Assembly (NCBI GenBank): GCA_038533575.1 | Contig: JBCAYL010000001.1 | Coordinates: forward strand, 1,206,226-1,270,225 | Length of the DNA stretch: 64,000 bases | Origin: Pseudomonadota bacterium | GTDB lineage: Bacteria; Pseudomonadota; Alphaproteobacteria; Rhodobacterales; Rhodobacteraceae | Direction: 5' to 3' | Shown: positions 53,835-61,775 of the stretch, piece after piece | How the letters are laid out: every line of letters begins with the position of its first letter | Numbering within the stretch: position 1 is the first letter of the stretch | Made by a program: the position numbers and the translations under genes | Notes under the pieces: model-generated | Told to the model about the DNA's origin: nothing | Databases searched by the model: none | Seen by the model: the letters and a program-made list of their open reading frames with translations, nothing else

Positions 53835-54371
53835 TCAGCTCTGCGGCGTGCCGTCTGCGCCCTGCATGACCGTCACGCGCGCCTCGATCCGCGCCCCGTC
53901 CACCATGTAATAGGCATGGTCATTCGTGCTCAGCGACACGGAAATCTCGCGCGCGCCGGGTATGAGATCTGGCAGATGAAAATGCGGTCCATAGAGCCGC
54001 GCGACCTTCACGCCGTCGACGTAGAGATGCGCATGGCCTGTGCCGGGCACATGGTCGCCGTTAACCGACGCCGGGGTGAAGGCGAAGTTCGCCGTCTCGA
54101 GGCGCACATTCCAGCCACCTGTCGGATCTTCCTCGACGGCGAGCGACACCTGCGGTGCGCCCACCGGGTCCACCTCGAACCCGCCATGGGCATGCATGTC
54201 ACCGTGCGCCTGCAAGACGGCACCGTCCATCGCGGCCACGCCGGAGTGGCCCGCTGGCATGATATCGCCCGGTGGCACGTCGCGCACGAGGGGCGCGATG
54301 AGCAACCCCACGAGGATCGAGGCGACGGTGAGATAGACGAGGTATGGCAACCTCAGGGAAAAATCAGACAT
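53835..54371 (-). CDS. His-rich membrane-anchored hypothetical protein
   Basis: A 178-residue protein: one N-terminal membrane helix (about 9-26), then a periplasmic domain with many His and Met residues (HGDMHAHGG, VPGTGHAHLYVDG, LYGPHFHLPD, NDHAYYMVDG). The strand pattern and HAHLYVDG motif suggest a cupredoxin-like or DUF4399-like beta sandwich, possibly metal-binding; this is not confirmed. It overlaps the DoxX-like gene by 8 bp, so the two are coupled. Confidence 0.72.
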   Translation of the reverse strand: MSDFSLRLPYLVYLTVASILVGLLIAPLVRDVPPGDIMPAGHSGVAAMDGAVLQAHGDMHAHGGFEVDPVGAPQVSLAVEEDPTGGWNVRLETANFAFTPASVNGDHVPGTGHAHLYVDGVKVARLYGPHFHLPDLIPGAREISVSLSTNDHAYYMVDGARIEARVTVMQGADGTPQS

Positions 54372-55407
54372 GGCTTTCCACGTTGAGGGTTGTGGTCGCG
54401 GTGTTCACGCGCCGTTGCGGTAGGAAGTTCGTCACCTTGAGGCGCTGACCGGAGCCGAGCAGAAGAAGGATGAGCGCCACGCCGATCACCGGCATGTGCC
54501 CGATGAATTCCACCATGGCCGCCTCGTTCTCGCCTTGCAGGATGAAGAGGACGTTGGAGGCAAAGAGCACCATGGAAAAGGCGAGCACGTTGAGCCGCGT
54601 CGTCGTCCCCAAGACGAGGATGATGCCGAACACGACCTCCATGAAACCCGCCGACAGCGCGAAGAGGCGGTCGGTGAAGAACTCGAAGCCGAGCGCCTGC
54701 ATGAAGTTCCACTGATATTGCGCGAGGAAGCTCTCGGCCATGAGCGCGCCGAAGAGCTTCTCGGAAAAGCCGAGCGCAATGAGCGAAATGCCCGTGAGAA
54801 TGCGAAGGAGGTCCACCGAATAGGGCTTGAAGCGTTCACGCAGCTCCTGCGTCGGCAGGTTGTTGATCAAGAGGAAGACGGCGATCGCCACCATGATCAG
54901 GTACTCAAGCGCCGCGAGCAGGCCGAAATTGATGGCGAGCCCGAGGTGAAGCAGGATCATGAGGAGCGCGGCGTGCCGCACGAAGCGGTTCGCGATAAGC
55001 AGGATACCGATCCCCGCTTGCGCGAAGAGCAGAGCCGTCCCGAAGCTGCCGTAGGTGACGAGATGCGGCGCGACGATGGCGCCCTCATAGGCCGTCAGCA
55101 GCAGGGACATGCCGGTGAAGACTCGCAGGATCTCGATGAAGTCGTGCCGCGTCTTGGTGGCCACCACGCGGATCGCGGGCAAACGCAGGTCGAGGAGAAC
55201 GGACGCCCCGATGAGCATGGCGGACACGGCGATCCACGCGAGCACTTCCACGTCGCCGAAAGCGTAGGGTTCGAACGTCTCCAGCGTGGCCGTCTCATCC
55301 ACGAACCAGCGCACATGGGCGAAGGCCGCGGAGGCAAAGCTCGCGAGCAAAAGGGACAGGAGCACCAGCGGGAAAAGCTGGAAGCGTGTCAGTCGATCAC
55401 CAAACAT
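54364..55407 (-). CDS. DoxX-like membrane protein with N-terminal AHVRWF motif
   Basis: A 347-residue protein: a leading hydrophobic segment ending ASAAFAHVRWFVDE, then about eight membrane helices with DoxX-type segments (TGMSLLLTAYEGAIVAPHL, LRILTGISLIALGFSEKLFGA). If cleaved after Ala-Phe-Ala, the mature protein would begin with His. DoxX proteins take part in redox or thiosulfate metabolism in some bacteria; function here is unknown. It is the first gene of a two-gene unit with the His-rich protein. Confidence 0.78.
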   Translation of the reverse strand: MFGDRLTRFQLFPLVLLSLLLASFASAAFAHVRWFVDETATLETFEPYAFGDVEVLAWIAVSAMLIGASVLLDLRLPAIRVVATKTRHDFIEILRVFTGMSLLLTAYEGAIVAPHLVTYGSFGTALLFAQAGIGILLIANRFVRHAALLMILLHLGLAINFGLLAALEYLIMVAIAVFLLINNLPTQELRERFKPYSVDLLRILTGISLIALGFSEKLFGALMAESFLAQYQWNFMQALGFEFFTDRLFALSAGFMEVVFGIILVLGTTTRLNVLAFSMVLFASNVLFILQGENEAAMVEFIGHMPVIGVALILLLLGSGQRLKVTNFLPQRRVNTATTTLNVESHV

Positions 55408-55462
55408 TGGTCCATCTCGTCTTCACAGGGACCGGCAGCAGCACCGATCACCTTATTAAGTA

Positions 55463-55494
55463 TGCGCAGAGGGCCCATGTTCCGGGCCTGCGCA
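55463..55494. repeat. hairpin-forming inverted repeat between divergent DoxX-like and rhomboid genes
   Basis: Arms TGCGCAG..GGCCC (55463-55476) and GGGCCTGCGCA (55484-55494) pair with a 2-base bulge around loop ATGTTCC. A second short palindrome TGACC-TTG-GGTCA follows at 55499-55511. The genes on both sides point away, so this is not a terminator; an operator or promoter-proximal structure is more likely. The remaining sequence of this 299-bp gap shows nothing else I can name. Confidence 0.45.
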
Positions 55495-55706
55495 GATATG
55501 ACCTTGGGTCACGCGCACTAGGTCGCACTGGTCTCAGAGCCTCCGCGCCCGCCCTCGCGGCCTTGTTTTCTCTGGCAGGTGGCTAGGTGTCATCGCCTGC
55601 ACGCCCAAAGCCCCGGAGGCCGCATGACAGTCACAAGACATGGCCAGAGCACGACGCGCATGGGCTTGCCCGCGCCGATCGTCCCAGCCGGAGATGCCGC
55701 TAGCCC

Positions 55707-56345
55707 ATGCTGACGCAATGGCCCGACCAGCCCCGGCCCGTGAAGCTCTTCGTGATCGTGTGCCTTGTCCTCGAGCTCTGCGCCCTGGCCGGCGCGCTCG
55801 CGGGCTTCGGAAGCCAGGTCCGCAACGCGATGGTGGGCCTCGGCGGCTTCTGGCCCGGCGTCTTGAAGGGCGCCTCGCCGCTCTTTGCCGCGCAGCCGGT
55901 GACCATGTTCGCCACGGCGACCTTTCTCCACGGCGGGCCGATGCATCTCTTCATGAACATGGTGGGTATGCTCTGGCTCGGTCCCATGGTGCTTGATCGC
56001 GTAGGCACGGCGGCCTTCTGGCCGGTGGCCGGGCTCTCCGCGATCGGCGCGGGCGGTGTCTTCGTACTGTTGTCGAACACCAGCGCGCCCATGGTCGGGG
56101 CCTCGGGCGTTCTCTTCGGGCTTCTCGGCGTGGTGGCGGCCTGGCAGGTCCTCGATGCACAGGCGCGGGGCGAAAGCCTCCGCCCGCTCCTGCCGCCCAC
56201 TCTCGCCTTCCTCGCGCTCAACATCGCGCTCACACTCCTGTCTCCCGCGAGCATCGCCTGGCAAGCACATCTCGGCGGCTTTCTCGGCGGCGCGCTCTGC
56301 GGGTGCCTCACCTGGAAAAGCCCGCGACCGCGGCCGTGGCGTTAA
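55707..56345 (+). CDS. rhomboid-family intramembrane serine protease
   Basis: A 212-residue, six-helix rhomboid. The catalytic dyad is visible: S133 in GASGVLFG and H188 in AHLGGFLGG; the oxyanion region HGGPMHLFMNM supplies H and N84. Rhomboids cleave membrane proteins within the bilayer; substrate unknown. It is 27 bp upstream of the FolB-like gene on the same strand. Confidence 0.9.
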   Translation: MLTQWPDQPRPVKLFVIVCLVLELCALAGALAGFGSQVRNAMVGLGGFWPGVLKGASPLFAAQPVTMFATATFLHGGPMHLFMNMVGMLWLGPMVLDRVGTAAFWPVAGLSAIGAGGVFVLLSNTSAPMVGASGVLFGLLGVVAAWQVLDAQARGESLRPLLPPTLAFLALNIALTLLSPASIAWQAHLGGFLGGALCGCLTWKSPRPRPWR

Positions 56346-56372
56346 CCAACCATTCCGAAAGACCTGCCTGAC

Positions 56373-56759
56373 ATGAAAAGCACCATCGATCTCAGCGACC
56401 TCGCCCTCACCCTCTCCCTGGGGACTTACGGCCCCGATGACGTCGTCCCGGACGTACACCTGCTGGATCTCAGGCTGACCATCGATCCTGCCCGCGTCTT
56501 CATCGAGGCTGACGGGATGACCCATGTCTTCGACTATGATCCCCTCATTCGGGAGATCGACCGCCTGGCTCAAGACGGGCACTACGACACGCAGGAATGG
56601 CTCATGACCCGGATCGTCAGGGCCTGCGCGGATCATCCGGAAATCGAGGCGGTGGACATCAGCCTGCGCAAGCAGCCGGTGCTGCGCGAGAGCGGCACGC
56701 TCGGCGTCTCGCTCCAGGTGAGCCGCGAGGACATGGAGACATTGCGCCACGCGCACTGA
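56373..56759 (+). CDS. folB: dihydroneopterin aldolase-like protein (FolB/FolX family)
   Basis: A 128-residue T-fold protein. The pattern IDLSDLALTLSLGTYGPDDVV, DGMTHVFDYDPLIREIDRLA and SLRKQPVL (conserved Lys) follows the dihydroneopterin aldolase family. The usual catalytic Glu region is less clear, so it may be FolX-like or a paralogue. It follows the rhomboid gene on the same strand. Confidence 0.75.
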   Translation: MKSTIDLSDLALTLSLGTYGPDDVVPDVHLLDLRLTIDPARVFIEADGMTHVFDYDPLIREIDRLAQDGHYDTQEWLMTRIVRACADHPEIEAVDISLRKQPVLRESGTLGVSLQVSREDMETLRHAH

Positions 56760-56824
56760 TGCAGCCCGCTGCGACGCATCGTCGGCGCGCCTAGACCCGC
56801 GCCACCGCCTCCTATCTCTGGCCC

Positions 56825-57667
56825 ATGGATCATCCCGCCCTGCAACCGCTGAGGCGACTTTTGTCGCTCGTACTCGGTCTCCTGCGGATGCCCCCCGGGC
56901 GGCGCAGGATCGCGGTGGCGTTTGCCTATGGCCTCGCCTGCCACGCGGCATTCGCCCTCGCCGTGATTGCGATGATCGTGGCTATGTTCTTTGGGATGAG
57001 CGAGAGCCTCGGGCGCGTGCCGGCGCCTTGGTCCTACGCAGCCAACCTCTTCCTCGTCCTACAATTTCCCCTGAGCCACTCGCTCCTTCTCAGCGAGCGT
57101 GGCCGGAAGGCGCTCGGATGGCTCGCCCCGCGGGACTATGCCGGGACGCTATCCACCACGACCTTCGCCCTCGTGGCGTCGCTCCAGCTCTTTGCCCTCT
57201 TCGCCTTCTGGACCCCGAGCGGGATCGTGTGGTGGCGTGCGGAGGGGGCCGCGCTTTACCTGATGTGCACGCTCTATGCGGTCTCATGGCTGCTTCTCAT
57301 CTGGGCGAGCTACGATGCGGGGGCGGAGGTGCAATCCGGCGCCCTCGGCTGGATGTCCCTCGCGCAGGGGATCAAGCCGATCTTCCCGGACATGCCGACG
57401 ACTGGCCTCTTCCGCATTATACGACAGCCGATTTACGTCTCTTTCGCGCTCACGATGTGGACGGTGCCGGTCTGGACGCCGGACCAGCTCGCGCTCGCGA
57501 GCCTGCTCACGGTCTATTGCCTGCTGGCGCCGCGGCTGAAGGAGGCGCGCTTCGAAAAACGTTTCGGTGCTGCGTTTGACGAATATCGTGCCCGCGTTCC
57601 CTACGCGGTGCCGCGCCTCTCAGGGCGGGACGGCCCAGATATACGGAAGTCGTCGCGGGCGCGCTAA
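56825..57667 (+). CDS. isoprenylcysteine carboxyl methyltransferase-like membrane protein
   Basis: A 280-residue protein with six to seven membrane helices. The C-terminal RQPIYVSFALTMWTVPVW and LKEARFEKRFGAAFDEYRARVP segments match the ICMT/NnrU/MddA superfamily, which methylates thiols or lipids with S-adenosylmethionine. The exact substrate (for example methanethiol in MddA) is unknown. Its stop overlaps the convergent histidine kinase stop. Confidence 0.8.
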   Translation: MDHPALQPLRRLLSLVLGLLRMPPGRRRIAVAFAYGLACHAAFALAVIAMIVAMFFGMSESLGRVPAPWSYAANLFLVLQFPLSHSLLLSERGRKALGWLAPRDYAGTLSTTTFALVASLQLFALFAFWTPSGIVWWRAEGAALYLMCTLYAVSWLLLIWASYDAGAEVQSGALGWMSLAQGIKPIFPDMPTTGLFRIIRQPIYVSFALTMWTVPVWTPDQLALASLLTVYCLLAPRLKEARFEKRFGAAFDEYRARVPYAVPRLSGRDGPDIRKSSRAR

Positions 57668-59070
57668 GCGCTCGTCGCGAGCTCGCTCCGCGGCTGGGCA
57701 AGCTCGGACGCAGCAGCCTTGGGCATCTCGACGATGAAGGTCGTCCCCGCCCCCTCGTTGCCCACGTAGCGGATATCGCCGCCGAGCTCTTCCATGATGC
57801 GCTTGGAGATGTTCATGCCGAGGCCCGTGCCGCCGATCTTGCGGGTGTCGGAACTGTCGATCTGGCTGAACGAGCCGAATACCTCCTCGTAGTCGTCCTG
57901 CGAGAGCCCGATGCCCATGTCGGAGACGAGGATCCGCGCCACCTCCGCGTCGTCCTCCACCCAAATCCGCACCTGGCTGTCCTTTGGAGAGAATTTCGAG
58001 GCATTGGAGAGCACATTGGCCAACACCTGTCCGATGCGCCTACGGTCCACGCGGACCATGGGGCCCTCGGAGGGGAAATTGGCCACGAGCACCACGTCGA
58101 GCTCCTTGGCGTAGGGCGTATTGTCCGTGACGGCTGTCTCGGCGATCTCGATGAGGTCCACCGGCTCGATAGTGAATTTCATCTTGTTCGTCTCGACGCT
58201 CTGGAGGTCGAGGATTTCGTTGATCAGGCACAGCAACCGGTCGCAATTGCGCTGCGCCACCTTGATGGCAAATCCCGCCTGGTCGGTGAGCTTACCCAGC
58301 GCGCCCGAATTCACCATGTCGATGGATCCCTTGATCGCCGTCAGCGGCGTGCGAAGCTCATGGCTCATCGTGGAGACGAACGCCGTCTTGGCGGTGTAGG
58401 CGACCTTGGCCCGCTCGTGCTCCTCCTTCAGCGCTCGCAGCTGGGCGAGCTGCGACCGGTAGAGATTGAGATAGAGCCGCGAACAATCAAGGATGAAGAA
58501 AAGCACGAAAATTGACGAAAAGAGCTGCGCCCAAAGCTCCGATTGAAGCGCGGCGCCCGTAATGACGACGTCGCGGATCGGAATGAAAAGGAACGTCGCG
58601 CCGTAAAAGATCATGCGCAGCACGAGAACGGGCAATAGCTGATGATTGTTCATTGCCGCGAAAAGCGCTGCCGCGAAGAGAAAGAATAGCGGCATGAAGT
58701 GCGTGGTCGGACCCTGGATCACCGCGATGGCAATTGCGTAGCTGCAGATAATCGTCGCGCTGAGCACCGTGCTCATCACAAGCAGCAACAGGTGCTGGCG
58801 GACGCGGGCCGTTGACGGGTTCTGTGTCCGCAGGATCCGACGGAAGAGCCAGAAATCGAAGAGCTCGAGCAGGATGGTCGCGGTGAGCAGGATGACCGCC
58901 AGTGTGGCACTGTAATAGAAGGCCGCAAGTGCGAGCGCAGCAAGGAAAATCACCTGCCGCTGAATGACGAGATCGATGCCGACCTGGCAGTAATCGCGCA
59001 TCTGCTGGACGAGAAGCGGCACCTGATCCGGGCCAGTGTATGCCTCTTCCACCTTGTCCGAACTCAGCAT
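57664..59070 (-). CDS. membrane sensor histidine kinase beside AHL synthase
   Basis: A 468-residue kinase with no large periplasmic domain: about six membrane helices (residues 38-200), a coiled linker, then DHp with phospho-acceptor H237 in STMSHELRTPLTAIKGS and a HATPase domain (NVLSNASKFSP, VSDMGIGLS, GTGLGMNIS). Such a membrane sensor would detect a membrane or small-molecule signal. ATG 59070 is preferred, with GAGGGG upstream. The receiver-only regulator at 60111 and the AHL synthase lie beside it. Confidence 0.92.
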   Translation of the reverse strand: MLSSDKVEEAYTGPDQVPLLVQQMRDYCQVGIDLVIQRQVIFLAALALAAFYYSATLAVILLTATILLELFDFWLFRRILRTQNPSTARVRQHLLLLVMSTVLSATIICSYAIAIAVIQGPTTHFMPLFFLFAAALFAAMNNHQLLPVLVLRMIFYGATFLFIPIRDVVITGAALQSELWAQLFSSIFVLFFILDCSRLYLNLYRSQLAQLRALKEEHERAKVAYTAKTAFVSTMSHELRTPLTAIKGSIDMVNSGALGKLTDQAGFAIKVAQRNCDRLLCLINEILDLQSVETNKMKFTIEPVDLIEIAETAVTDNTPYAKELDVVLVANFPSEGPMVRVDRRRIGQVLANVLSNASKFSPKDSQVRIWVEDDAEVARILVSDMGIGLSQDDYEEVFGSFSQIDSSDTRKIGGTGLGMNISKRIMEELGGDIRYVGNEGAGTTFIVEMPKAAASELAQPRSELATSA

Positions 59071-59396
59071 TTTGTTGGTCCCCTCGTGCGCATGTCCACA
59101 ACTTGTAGCTGCGGGTATTTCTAAAGGCGCACTCGCCGTAACGTTGCAATTCTGATCTTGTTTGAAACAGGGGATTGTGGCTAAAGTACGAAAAGTACCG
59201 AACAAAGTTTGGTATTGCTCACAATAATGAACCAGTGGGTGAGCGGGGCATGGGCAGACAGAATTCAATCCCGGGGGGGAAAGCGGAACGCGTGTTTCCA
59301 AAGTTGCTTTCGCAACAAGAAATGAGCGTCCGCAAAGAAAAGTCATTTATCCCGTGGTTGTTTTCATCTCGCAGAACTTCAGAGCGCAGCGCGTAT
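59071..59396. other. 326-bp intergenic region between histidine kinase and AHL synthase
   Basis: Lower GC than neighbouring genes. It holds an imperfect 19-bp palindrome (TACCgAAC-AAA-GTTtGGTA, 59196-59214), a direct repeat AAAGTACG/AAAAGTACC just to its left, and GTTGC-TTTC-GCAAC at 59303-59316. In-frame ATGs at 59175, 59250 and 59322 exist, but third-position GC falls to roughly half here, so I treat it as promoter/leader for the divergent genes. Confidence 0.55.
59196..59214. promoter_or_regulatory. lux-box-like palindrome
   Basis: TACC-g-AAC-AAA-GTT-t-GGTA is a 19-bp dyad with seven of eight paired positions matching. Lux-type boxes are about 20-bp dyads upstream of luxI genes. It lies 183 bp before the preferred AHL synthase start and 126 bp before the kinase start. 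The dyad is seen; LuxR-type binding is inference. Confidence 0.35.
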
Positions 59397-60101
59397 ATGG
59401 CGCCGGCTAACCATTCCACGCTGGAGGCGCTTTGGCCAATTGCGGATGCACCCTCCGCGCCATTGGACAAAGGCACCGAAGCCGCGCCCAAACCGCTTGA
59501 TATCCAGAGGTCCACGCTTTCGGTCCGCAATCTCCACGAGCATCGCGATCTTTTCCCCCGCTACCTCCGCGCACGGCGCGAGGTCTTCATCGTCGAAAAG
59601 GGCTGGCAACTCCCGGAAACCGACGGAATGGAATTCGATCAATACGACACGCCCCTCGCCAGGTGGATCGTGATCCATGATGGGGAGGAGGTGCTGGGCG
59701 GCGCGCGGCTTCTGCCCACGACAGCCCAGTGCGGCAGCCACAGCTACATGATCCGCGACGCGCAGCTGGGCTTTCTCCCCGGCCTGCCCACTGACCTTCT
59801 CCATGACATCGCCCCGGTCACGGACGATGTCTGGGAGGCCACGCGCCTTTTCGTGTGCGATACGGTGCCGTCCCATGCGCGCATGGCGGTACAGCAGGCA
59901 CTCCTTCTGGAGATGATGTCAGCGGCGGAAAAGATGGGCGCGACGCGCATCATCGGCATCGTGCCCGCCGTCTTCAAACGCTGGCTCAAGAGGATCGGAC
60001 TGTCGGCCAAGGAAGCGGGGCCCGTCATGCGCATCGACGGTGACCGCGTGCAGGCGGCATATCTCAGCGTGATGCAGGCACGGCCCGGGGCCGGGCTCTG
60101 A
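59397..60101 (+). CDS. LuxI-family acyl-homoserine-lactone synthase
   Basis: A 234-residue LuxI-type synthase making an AHL signal from S-adenosylmethionine and acyl-ACP. Conserved residues are present in order: R61/F64 in RREVFIVEKGW, W70, D81 and D84 in EFDQYD, R104 in GGARLLPTT, E147 and R150 in VWEATRLFV. ATG 59397 is preferred over 59250 or 59175 because the upstream codons have much lower third-position GC than the body. No luxR gene is in view. Confidence 0.9.
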   Translation: MAPANHSTLEALWPIADAPSAPLDKGTEAAPKPLDIQRSTLSVRNLHEHRDLFPRYLRARREVFIVEKGWQLPETDGMEFDQYDTPLARWIVIHDGEEVLGGARLLPTTAQCGSHSYMIRDAQLGFLPGLPTDLLHDIAPVTDDVWEATRLFVCDTVPSHARMAVQQALLLEMMSAAEKMGATRIIGIVPAVFKRWLKRIGLSAKEAGPVMRIDGDRVQAAYLSVMQARPGAGL

Positions 60102-60110
60102 ACAGGCGCC

Positions 60111-60524
60111 CTAGGCGACGTTTTCCGTCGACATCTGCGCCTGAAACGCGCTCTGCCACAGCGCCACGATTTCGGAGGCGATGGTCATCGGATCGAAGGG
60201 CTTCGGGAGCACGGCGATCGCGCCGGCATCCATGAGCGCCTGGATATTCTCGCGGGAGGCCTTGGCGGTCAGGAAGATAGCGGGCGTATTCTCGAACCCC
60301 TCGATTTCCCGCAGGCGCTTGAGCGTCTCCACCCCGTCGATCTCGGGCATCATGACATCGAGGAGGAAAAGATTCGGTTGATGCTCGCGCGCGAGGTCGA
60401 GCGCCTTGAAGCCAGAGTCGCACTGTACCATCGCGAGCCCGCCCACCGACTCGAGCGCGAGGCTCGTGACCCAGAGGATGTCCTCATCGTCATCGACATG
60501 CAAAATTAGGGGCGAACCATTCAT
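60111..60524 (-). CDS. single-domain response regulator (receiver only)
   Basis: A 137-residue receiver domain: acidic pocket HVDDDEDI, phospho-acceptor D56 in LFLLDVMMPE, T86 in FLTAK, K108 in VLPKPFD. There is no output domain, so it works by protein contact or phosphotransfer. ATG 60524 has AGAGG seven bases upstream. It is convergent with the AHL synthase (9 bp between stops) and near the kinase at 57664, a plausible partner. Confidence 0.92.
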   Translation of the reverse strand: MNGSPLILHVDDDEDILWVTSLALESVGGLAMVQCDSGFKALDLAREHQPNLFLLDVMMPEIDGVETLKRLREIEGFENTPAIFLTAKASRENIQALMDAGAIAVLPKPFDPMTIASEIVALWQSAFQAQMSTENVA

Positions 60525-60656
60525 CACCACACCTCTGTTCATCGGGTACCGACTGCATACTCGGCCGAAAGAGGCCCTACCCACACCACCGAAGCGAGAA
60601 ACCGCTTCGAAGTACCCCGAACCAACACGCCCAACAGCATACGGCCATAGAGTACC

Positions 60657-61766
60657 TCAATTGACCCCTATCCGTCGACTAAGACATGAATCTGATGCAG
60701 TTGAGGCATTGCGCGGACCAATCCGCGGCTGATTTGTGGACAGGCTGCCGGCCAGATGCTCCGTCGCCTGCGACGGACCCGGGATGGGTTCGCAGAGAAT
60801 GCCGGACTGCCCCATCAGCTCACGCGTCTCGGCCATCATCGGATCATGGAACGGGCACATCGTCCCCACATGCACGACCCGGTGCCCCTTTCGCGCCTCG
60901 CGGATTAGGAGCCGCGCCGTACCCTCCATCGGCACGATATTGTCCCCCTCGCCTCCGAGGGAAACGCGCTCGGCGTCACGCCGGGCGAGCTCGAGGAGCT
61001 CCGCGCCGTGCGCTGAGCTGTGGAATATGACGTCGGCCTCCTGAAGGCGTTGCACGGCCCGAAGTGACAACAGATCTGGCGCACCTGCTGGGACACCCAG
61101 GAATGACACCGTGCGGTCCCGCGTGGCGTCCGGCGCCCCGCCGCGGGCGATTGCGTCCTTGATGGCGCGCGCGGCATGGGCCTCCGCTCCGCGGGCCCAC
61201 TGCGCCATGGGCGCGCCGCCGAAGACCCAGGCCCAGAATGCCCGGCGGCCCGCACGCGGCACATGGGCCGCCACCGAGGCGCGCAGATGGCCCGCAAGCG
61301 CCGCAAGCCCGCCGAGGTTCTTCGGGAGCTGTTCCTCGAGCTTCGTCTTGATCTGCCGCGCCAGCACGGGGCCGCTGCCTTCGGTCCCGATGGCGACCAC
61401 GACCGGGTCACGGTCCACGATCGATGGTGTCATGAGATCGCAAAGATGGGGTTGATCGACCACGTTCACGAGGCAGCGCGCCTCCCGTGCGATGGCATGG
61501 GCGCAGGCATCGACGGCAACGCAGCCGGACGCCACGAAGACCATGGCCGCCCCCGCAAAGAGATCCGCGTCGAGCGGGCCGTCATGATGGACAGCCTTGC
61601 CCGCGGCCACGCGCGCGCGAAGCTCGTCATCCAGCTCCGGCGCGGCGAGCACGATCTCCGCGTCGGTCTTGCCGATGAGGCGCCCCTTCTGCGCGGCCTG
61701 CTCGCCACCGCCGACGATGACGACCCGGCGCCCGGTCGTCCGGATGAACATGGGAAAGGCTTTCAT
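60657..61766 (-). CDS. cysG: siroheme synthase-like protein with degenerate methyltransferase half
   Basis: A 369-residue protein. The N-terminal precorrin-2 dehydrogenase/ferrochelatase half is intact (VVIVGGGEQAAQKG, VNVVDQPHLCDLMTPSIVDRDPVVVAIGTEGSGPVLAR). The C-terminal methyltransferase half starts normally (FLGVPAGAPDLLSLRAVQRLQEADV) but is only about 145 residues instead of about 240 and lacks clear SUMT motifs. Uroporphyrinogen methylation then needs a separate CobA. It sits 9 bp after nasA and supplies siroheme for nitrite reductase. Confidence 0.88.
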   Translation of the reverse strand: MKAFPMFIRTTGRRVVIVGGGEQAAQKGRLIGKTDAEIVLAAPELDDELRARVAAGKAVHHDGPLDADLFAGAAMVFVASGCVAVDACAHAIAREARCLVNVVDQPHLCDLMTPSIVDRDPVVVAIGTEGSGPVLARQIKTKLEEQLPKNLGGLAALAGHLRASVAAHVPRAGRRAFWAWVFGGAPMAQWARGAEAHAARAIKDAIARGGAPDATRDRTVSFLGVPAGAPDLLSLRAVQRLQEADVIFHSSAHGAELLELARRDAERVSLGGEGDNIVPMEGTARLLIREARKGHRVVHVGTMCPFHDPMMAETRELMGQSGILCEPIPGPSQATEHLAGSLSTNQPRIGPRNASTASDSCLSRRIGVN

Positions 61767-61775
61767 GGGCGGACC

